A stretch of DNA of 64,000 nucleotides from Triplophysa rosa (taxonomy: Eukaryota; Chordata; Actinopteri; Cypriniformes; Nemacheilidae): contig NC_079895.1 of the NCBI RefSeq assembly GCF_024868665.1, positions 8,687,069-8,751,068 of the forward strand, given 5' to 3'. Of this stretch, positions 58,717-64,000 are shown piece after piece. The notes below the pieces were generated by a model, which did not search any database, was not told where the DNA came from, and saw only the letters and a list, made by a program, of their open reading frames with translations. How positions within the stretch are numbered: the first letter of the stretch is position 1; every line of letters begins with the position of its first letter. The translations under genes were made by a program, and so were the position numbers.

Positions 58717-58803
<87 letters not shown>
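58717..58803. repeat. (TATC)n microsatellite
   Basis: About 21 uninterrupted TATC units, preceded by AAATGAATTTCCTCCTTGAGG ACAAATAAA-type sequence that also breaks the Tc1-like unit. Likely length-polymorphic. Confidence 0.95.
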
Positions 58804-58884
58804 TTGTGGAGAATTTGTGATATTGTTGTCACATGCACAAAATGACCACTGACTTGTATCTGTCCACAAGTTTATCCCGGAGAT

Positions 58885-60192
58885 TAGAGGACTGCATTGT
58901 GATTGGGATCCCGCATCCGCGGGCAGGACTGGGCGGGCAAAACAAATAGTGCGGGTCCCACGATTTATAGCCACCAGCAAGGATGGAGTCAGTAAATGAA
59001 GTAGAGAAGAAGATTATAGCGGGATTTTACAGCTCAAAATAAAAGCAAGGCAAGTCCGACATTTGGACAAATTTCTCCATTGTTACAAACAAAATGTCAT
59101 GATTCTGCCTCATCTTGTCATGTCTTTCTTGATCTTGTGGCAGAATCACGACAGGATCCCTTGTTATTGTGTAGAGAGTCATTTTTGACCCTTTCGGCCT
59201 TCGATACTCTCTCCGGTCCTTGTCTGTGTTCCCGCCCTTTTGTATCTCTCGTTATTGGTTGTTTATTAGTTCATGCCCCAAACCTGTTCCCCTTTGATTT
59301 GTCCCTTTATTTAATGCCCCTGTGTTCTCTGTCTTGTGTCGGGTCATTGCACTGTGTTGTGGTTGAGGTCTTGTCGTGTTAGTAAGTTTAATTCATTGTG
59401 TTGCGTTATTAGTCTAGTTCTGTTAGTTTAGTTAGTCTTGTTCTGGTTCCCCTGTTTTGTTATGTTACTCCCACGTGGGTCTTTGTTTTGTATTTTGTTA
59501 TTATTATTAAAAGTCTAGTTTACCCCTTACCCTGTCTGCACTTGGGTCCTCTGTCTGTTTATCCGTGTCTCTCACCCCCGCATCGTGACACAAAAGTGGT
59601 AAAGAATTAGACTTTGTAAGTTGCAAGAAATGTGCAAAAGTATTGATTTACAACGGACACAAATCTGGCACCTCTGGGTTGAGGCGACATACCTGCTCTA
59701 TTATCTGTGGTCAAAGTAAGATCAGCTTCAAAGATAATTTAAAGTAATTTTAAAAGTACTTCTCCCCGAATGTGTTAAGCAAGATACTACAGAGAAATGC
59801 GTTGAGCTTTGCTGTAAAGACATTCGAGGCTAAGAGTTCCGGTGTTATGTCTTGTAGCCTTTCAAAAGTGAAAAGTTTTATTGGTTTAATAAAAAATTTC
59901 ATTTGTCACATGTCGTCAAGTTATTTGTCGGGCGTGTGGTGCTTTACCTTCACATGAACATATTTATCAACCATAAGATGAGCGATTAATTGAGCGCAAA
60001 TGTTCTGTGTCTGTTATTATGAACATTAGCATACCTCAACATTGTTTAAATTCTTTAAGCTAAATTGTTTGCGGGTGCGGGCAGGAGCGAACGCACAAAT
60101 TGCGTGCTGGAGTGAAACACACGTTGCGGGAGCAGGCGGGATTGGTCAGAAATTCACCCGAAGCGGGATAATGAAATCAGAGCAGGGCTCTA
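58885..60192. mobile_element. Inverted-repeat DNA element (hAT-like) nested in the Tc1-like unit
   Basis: TAGAGGACTGCATTG at the left and GAGCAGGGCTCTA at the right are imperfect inverted ends. Sub-terminal GCGGGxxCGGGCAGG-type repeats occur at both sides. GAGAT (5 bp) is shared at 58880-58884 and 60193-60197, shorter than the 8 bp usual for hAT. It contains the solo LTR at 59095-59590. Confidence 0.65.
59095..59590 (+). mobile_element. Solo LTR of a retrotransposon, 496 bp
   Basis: It starts TGTCATGATTCTGCC and ends CCCGCATCGTGACA, so it has the TG...CA form with inverted tips TGTCA/TGACA. CAAAA is duplicated exactly (59090-59094 and 59591-59595). No internal region remains. The second half is related to 62796-63009. 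Confidence 0.85.
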
Positions 60193-61103
60193 GAGATCTT
60201 TGGACAGGGCCTTGCCACCCATAGTTGATTGTTTGCTTCAGTTGCACTAAAAGGACTGAAATGCTCTAGGAAAAGCCCATCAAAATCTAAATGACCACAG
60301 CTGATCACAGTTGAAAGTCAAATGGCTTTGTGTGCCATTTAGTAAGATGATGAGCTACACCTGATTGAGTTTACAAGTCATTTGTAGGAGGGGGTGATCC
60401 TTTTTCCAACTCAGTGATTTTTTTTATAACATGTTGGTGTTATATCTTTAGCTTGATGTCATAAGTTGCACTGTGTCCATCTTCATTTCAAGCTGCAAAG
60501 CAACAAAATGTGATTATTTTGAAGGGGGGTGATTCTTTTCTATGTCCACTGTATGTGATATGCAGCATTGCACCAGCACGTACTTTATATATAATTTTAT
60601 CCAGTTTTGTGTCACGTTACACTTGTTGAATATGTGGATGTTTTTCACCTGTGAAAATCAAAGTTCTATTCATTCCAACCGAGGCATATAATGCATGGTA
60701 AAGAATAAATGCAATGTGGTTTCTTGGCTCTTTTTAATAAGGAAGCTGAATCCAATAAATTAAATTACTGTTTGTAAGGTGCTCTGGGAGGCGACACTTT
60801 GGCAGAGGTGGTAAACAGCAGTGACAACTCATTTTTATGTGCTCGGGGATTCAAGAACACAAGATAGCAAAGTGTATTTGTGTCTGCTGTCAGGATGCCT
60901 CGGGGGCTGTGCTTGACGTATAGAAGAGACAACTCTTCTAATGTCATACACCTAACCAGCAGAAATGACATCTTACTTTTTGGACTTATTGCTGTACTGT
61001 ATGTCAGTAACAAACAAAAATACAGAAATGGTAAATATGTAATTTCATTTCTGCGCTGCTAGTAACATCAAACATGTTTTCAAACATCCTCTTCTTGACA
61101 TTT

Positions 61104-61272
61104 GTCGTGGCATAATGGTTAGAGACTTGGACTTGGACTTGGACCGGTTCAAGCCTCAGTACCAGCAGGGATTGTAGGTGGGGGGAGTGAATGATTAGCA
61201 CTCTCCTCCACCTGCAAAACCATGGCTGAGGTGAGGTCTCCCCAATGGCTGCTCACTGCTCGGTGTGTATGT
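61104..61272 (+). mobile_element. tRNA-derived SINE
   Basis: GTCGTGGCATAATGGTTAGA (A box), CCGGTTCAAGCC (B-box-like), CAGCAGGGATTGTAGGTGGG, GAGTGAATGATTAGC and GCTGCTCACTGCTCGG follow the known order of a common fish tRNA-head SINE. Between the boxes is a short TTGGAC run (three units). Confidence 0.7.
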
Positions 61273-62247
61273 TACTCGATATGATGGCAAGGCTTTGCAT
61301 ATAGTTGTATGGTGTATAATGATTTATGACCGTGCCTGTCAGCATTTGAGACCCGCGTTCGGGATCTTCTGTCCGGTTCGCGTTATGAGAGTTTCCATGA
61401 GAAATAAAAAAATGACCCAGCACCCGAAATAATATCAAAACACTTCAACACAGCCTCCATTTACGCTATTTGTGTCTGTTTATGTTCTTATTTGTTTCGT
61501 GTTATATCATCTGCCATGTTATCTGTGTTTATTATGTGCTACTGGTGTACAGTGAAGATTCTCACCGGTGCACTGTCACAGGCCACGACTCAAAACATCA
61601 GACTCATCCGCGCAGTTGAGCAGTGCCGAATCACAACTCACGCAAAGAAATATCTCCGCACATCACCTGCAGTAGCAATTACAAACTGAGATGGCGACAA
61701 AGAGGCCAATCCTACGGACTGCCGCTTTAACAGCAATCTCTGCATATTAAACCAAGAAAATATTTTAACATTGTAAAAATTATCAACTCTAAATATACAT
61801 TTAGGTATATTTTTAGCAATGGCATTAAAATGAGAAACAGACTGACAATGGAACAGAATGAGTTATACTGTATTTCCACGTTACAAAAACATCAGGCAGA
61901 GTTGTTTTAGAGCTCTAGCGGATCTTAGCTTAACAACAGCACTCATGGGGTGCAGAAGTGGAAGGCAGGAATTCCACATCTAATTGTGGAGGCTTGCTGT
62001 TGACACTGACATTTCCTGGTGAGTGTCCTGCTCTTGCTAAAGAACTTTGGCATTCCGGGTTTGGAAAGCAGCCAGGAAAGGCATGCTGACGCAGACACAG
62101 ATGTGTGGTGTTAGAAAGGGACACTTTTGCATACACATTTTTCAGAATGTTGGGGAAAGTTGTTTATCAACATGTTTTTTTGTGTGTTTATGATGGATTT
62201 GCAAAGACAAGTCTAACTTATATTTTGACAGAGAGGTCAAACTAAGT

Positions 62248-62333
62248 CAATTTTCTTTTTTATGTTTATGTACTCTTGGCTTGTTGTACTCTTATGTACT
62301 CTTGGCTTGTTGTACTCTTATGTACTCTTGGCC
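62248..62333. repeat. Short tandem repeat, about 26-bp unit
   Basis: TGTACTCTTATGTACTCTTG GCTTGT repeats a little over twice, with a shorter TGTACTCTT sub-unit. It lies directly left of the Harbinger element. Confidence 0.7.
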
Positions 62334-62794
62334 CCTCCAGTGTTATGGGCGATTTTTACTTCTGCGTAGGACGTACGCCGTAACCTACGGCGTAGCTTAC
62401 GCAGAGCCACGTGCCCTGTGCGTACCCTACGCCGTAGCCTGACGCGCACCTCTCCAAAAACGTAACAACGCGTCAACTCAACGCGGACCGCAAGCGCTGT
62501 GATTGGTCGGTTTGGCAGCATCGTACTTCCTTCTACACATTTCTGGCGTCTACTTCCGGCAAGTTCAGAGTCCACAAAAGAACAACATGGCGAGCATCGA
62601 CATTGACCAAGTACTGAGCGTCTGATTGAAGAGGTTCGGAAATGCACGCATCTGTATGACTCCTCTTCGGCGGACTATAAAGACTGTCAGATGGCGGTGA
62701 ATTCTTGTAGAGAGATTTCCTCTAACGTCGTTTTGGAAGAGTGTCAGCAAAAGACATGAAGAACTTCGCACTTTATAAACACTGTGCACGATCT

Positions 62795-62795
62795 N
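62795..62795. other. Single-N assembly gap
   Basis: One undetermined base follows CACGATCT. The preceding 179 bp (62616-62794) occurs again almost unchanged at 63010-63188. Confidence 0.85.
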
Positions 62796-63009
62796 TGTTT
62801 GTGTCATGTGGGTGAGTTACTGTTTTGTAGTTAGTTTAGTTTATTGTGGTTATGTCAAGTGTTGTTATTATTTCTAGTCTAGTTAGTCCCTGTCCTTGTT
62901 GCTATGTTTTGTTATGTTCCCCCATGTGGGTCTTTGTTTTGTATTTTTTAGTTATAATTAAAGTCAGTCTTGTTAACCCCTTACCCCTCACCACCCACGT
63001 TCATGACAG
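62796..63009 (+). mobile_element. 3' half of an LTR related to 59095-59590
   Basis: CCCCCATGTGGGTCTTTGTTTT GTATTTT, AACCCCTTACCC and a terminal CATGACA correspond to the second half of the solo LTR at 59095. The following GAGCG also stands at the matching place in the other copy, as expected for a 5-bp target duplication. The 5' half is lost at the N. Confidence 0.6.
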
Positions 63010-64000
63010 AGCGTCTGATTGAAGAGGTTCGGAAATGCACGCATCTGTATGACTCCTCTTCGGCGGACTATAAAGACTGTCAGATGGCGGCGAATTCTTG
63101 TAGAGAGATTTCCTCTAACGTCGTTTTGGAAGAGTGTCAGCAAAAGACATGAAGAACTTCGCACTTTATAAACACTGTGCACGATCTTTTGCACTTTATT
63201 GGCTTTATAGTTTTATTTTTTGTTTTACCTTTTATTGTTACTAGTTTTTTGAAAGTTTTATATTGCATTGTATACTCATCTATACATCGTTTGCACTTTT
63301 AAATATTCTGTTCTTTGTCTCTTTTGCAAATAAAGAACAAAATTGTGACACTTCCAGATCTTGGTTGCATTTCGTTTCATTTTTAACTAAACAATTAATA
63401 GGGTGAGTTGTCCATGACAAAATATGATATTCTATCAGGGTATCATTTCAATACACAATTTTGACATCTATGTATGTGCTCTGCGGAGTACACCCCTTTG
63501 AAAAGTATACTTTTTTTCAACAATATCTAAATGAACACACATAAAAATCCAAAATGTGGACATGACTAAGTTTAATATAACATCTGTTTAACTTCTAACA
63601 TGAAAGTAAGGTTAATAATATAACGGATTACACATTTTTCTGTTTCGATCAGCTCCAACTCCATTAAGATGCGATCAGCCTCCATTGACGTTTGCATAAA
63701 CTAGCATACACACAAAACATCGGCGAAGAAGAGCAAACCCGTGAAAACACAAAGAGCCAACTAGCGTTTCGGCGGTGTAATTGCAGTACGACGCATAGTC
63801 TCAACGCAGAACCATAAATGTTCACGACGGCGTCGTCTACGTACGTAGGTCCTACGCAGAACCATAAATTGGCCTTTAGTCTGTGGGATTTTTTGATCCG
63901 CTTTCATTGTCGGCCAAGTCTGATTGCTTAGAGAAGCAATAGCACACATGGACAAACTTTTATTGAGAAAAGTGACCTCTGGACCCTTTGTAAATTGTAG

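Larger units (their letters stand above)
55630..60551 (-). mobile_element. Tc1/mariner-like element carrying several nested insertions
   Basis: The ends are CAGTGGATATAGAAAACACC and its inverted match GGTGATTCTTTTCTATGTCC ACTG, flanked by TA (55628-55629 and 60552-60553). Long inverted arms share TTGCTTTGCAGCTTGAAATG AAGATGG. Transposase remnants read on the minus strand. Later insertions are at 56148-56728, 56783-58193, about 58370-58515, 58690-58803 and 58885-60192. Once these are removed, the remaining pieces join into one Tc1-like unit of about 1.5 kb. Confidence 0.88.
62346..63875 (+). mobile_element. PIF/Harbinger-type element with MADF-domain remnants, containing an N gap
   Basis: The right end, inverted, reads AGGCCAATTTATGGTTCTGC; the diverged left end is TGGGCGATTTTTACTTCTGC. 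TTA is repeated at 62343-62345 and 63876-63878, the usual Harbinger target. A plus-strand frame starts MASIDIDQV at 62587 but one base is missing in CAAGTACTGAG, so it stops at once. The same region in the second copy (63010-63152) reads ERLIEEVRKCTHLYDSSSAD. The same family is at 2773-3404. Confidence 0.75.

Noticed and set aside
61104..61180. tRNA gene
   Set aside because: No acceptor-stem pairing; the body matches a SINE layout.

Overview
The window is vertebrate nuclear DNA, most likely from a cyprinid-type teleost. It has split genes with GT-AG introns, low gene density, and many fish DNA transposons (hAT, Tc1/mariner, PIF/Harbinger, EnSpm-like and TTAA-ended foldback elements), tRNA-derived SINEs and L2/RTE LINE fragments. 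I see no bacterial, phage or CRISPR features.

Five genes can be read from their exons: kdm6a (minus strand, first five coding exons, 17414 down to 6710, continuing past the left edge); fundc1-like (plus, complete, 18504-19943); efhc2 (plus, complete, 15 exons, 21338-32338); ndp/norrin (plus, complete, a probable non-coding first exon near 36240-36418, coding exons 40867-41058 and 48892-49116); and mao (plus, first coding exon only, 52780-52828). From general knowledge this is the block KDM6A-FUNDC1-EFHC2-NDP-MAO of human Xp11, with the same order and relative orientation. The genes do not form one pathway: they are a histone demethylase, a mitophagy receptor, a ciliary doublet protein, a Frizzled-4 ligand and a mitochondrial amine oxidase.

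Layout: 1-17058 is kdm6a intron and exon, crowded with transposons (hATs with exact 8-bp target duplications at 761-1839, 7438-8231, 9683-10902, 13271-14035 and 14284-15047; a Harbinger element at 2773-3404). 17415-18503 is the divergent kdm6a/fundc1 promoter interval. 19944-21337 is intergenic and ends in the efhc2 promoter, which has an RFX-type X-box. 32339-36240 is intergenic with nothing recognised. 41059-48891 is the large ndp intron, with foldback elements, an L2 fragment and a 3.4-kb EnSpm-like element. 52829-64000 is mao intron 1, dominated by a 4.9-kb Tc1-like element (55630-60551) broken by at least four later insertions, one of which carries a solo LTR.

The most useful observations are the target-site duplications that give the order of insertion, two single-N gaps each flanked by about 180 bp of repeated sequence (probably two haplotypes joined), the loss of the ULK1-site serine in the FUNDC1-like protein, the X-box at efhc2, and a promoter/splice-donor arrangement inside the EnSpm-like element. 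I did not find a new multi-gene system.
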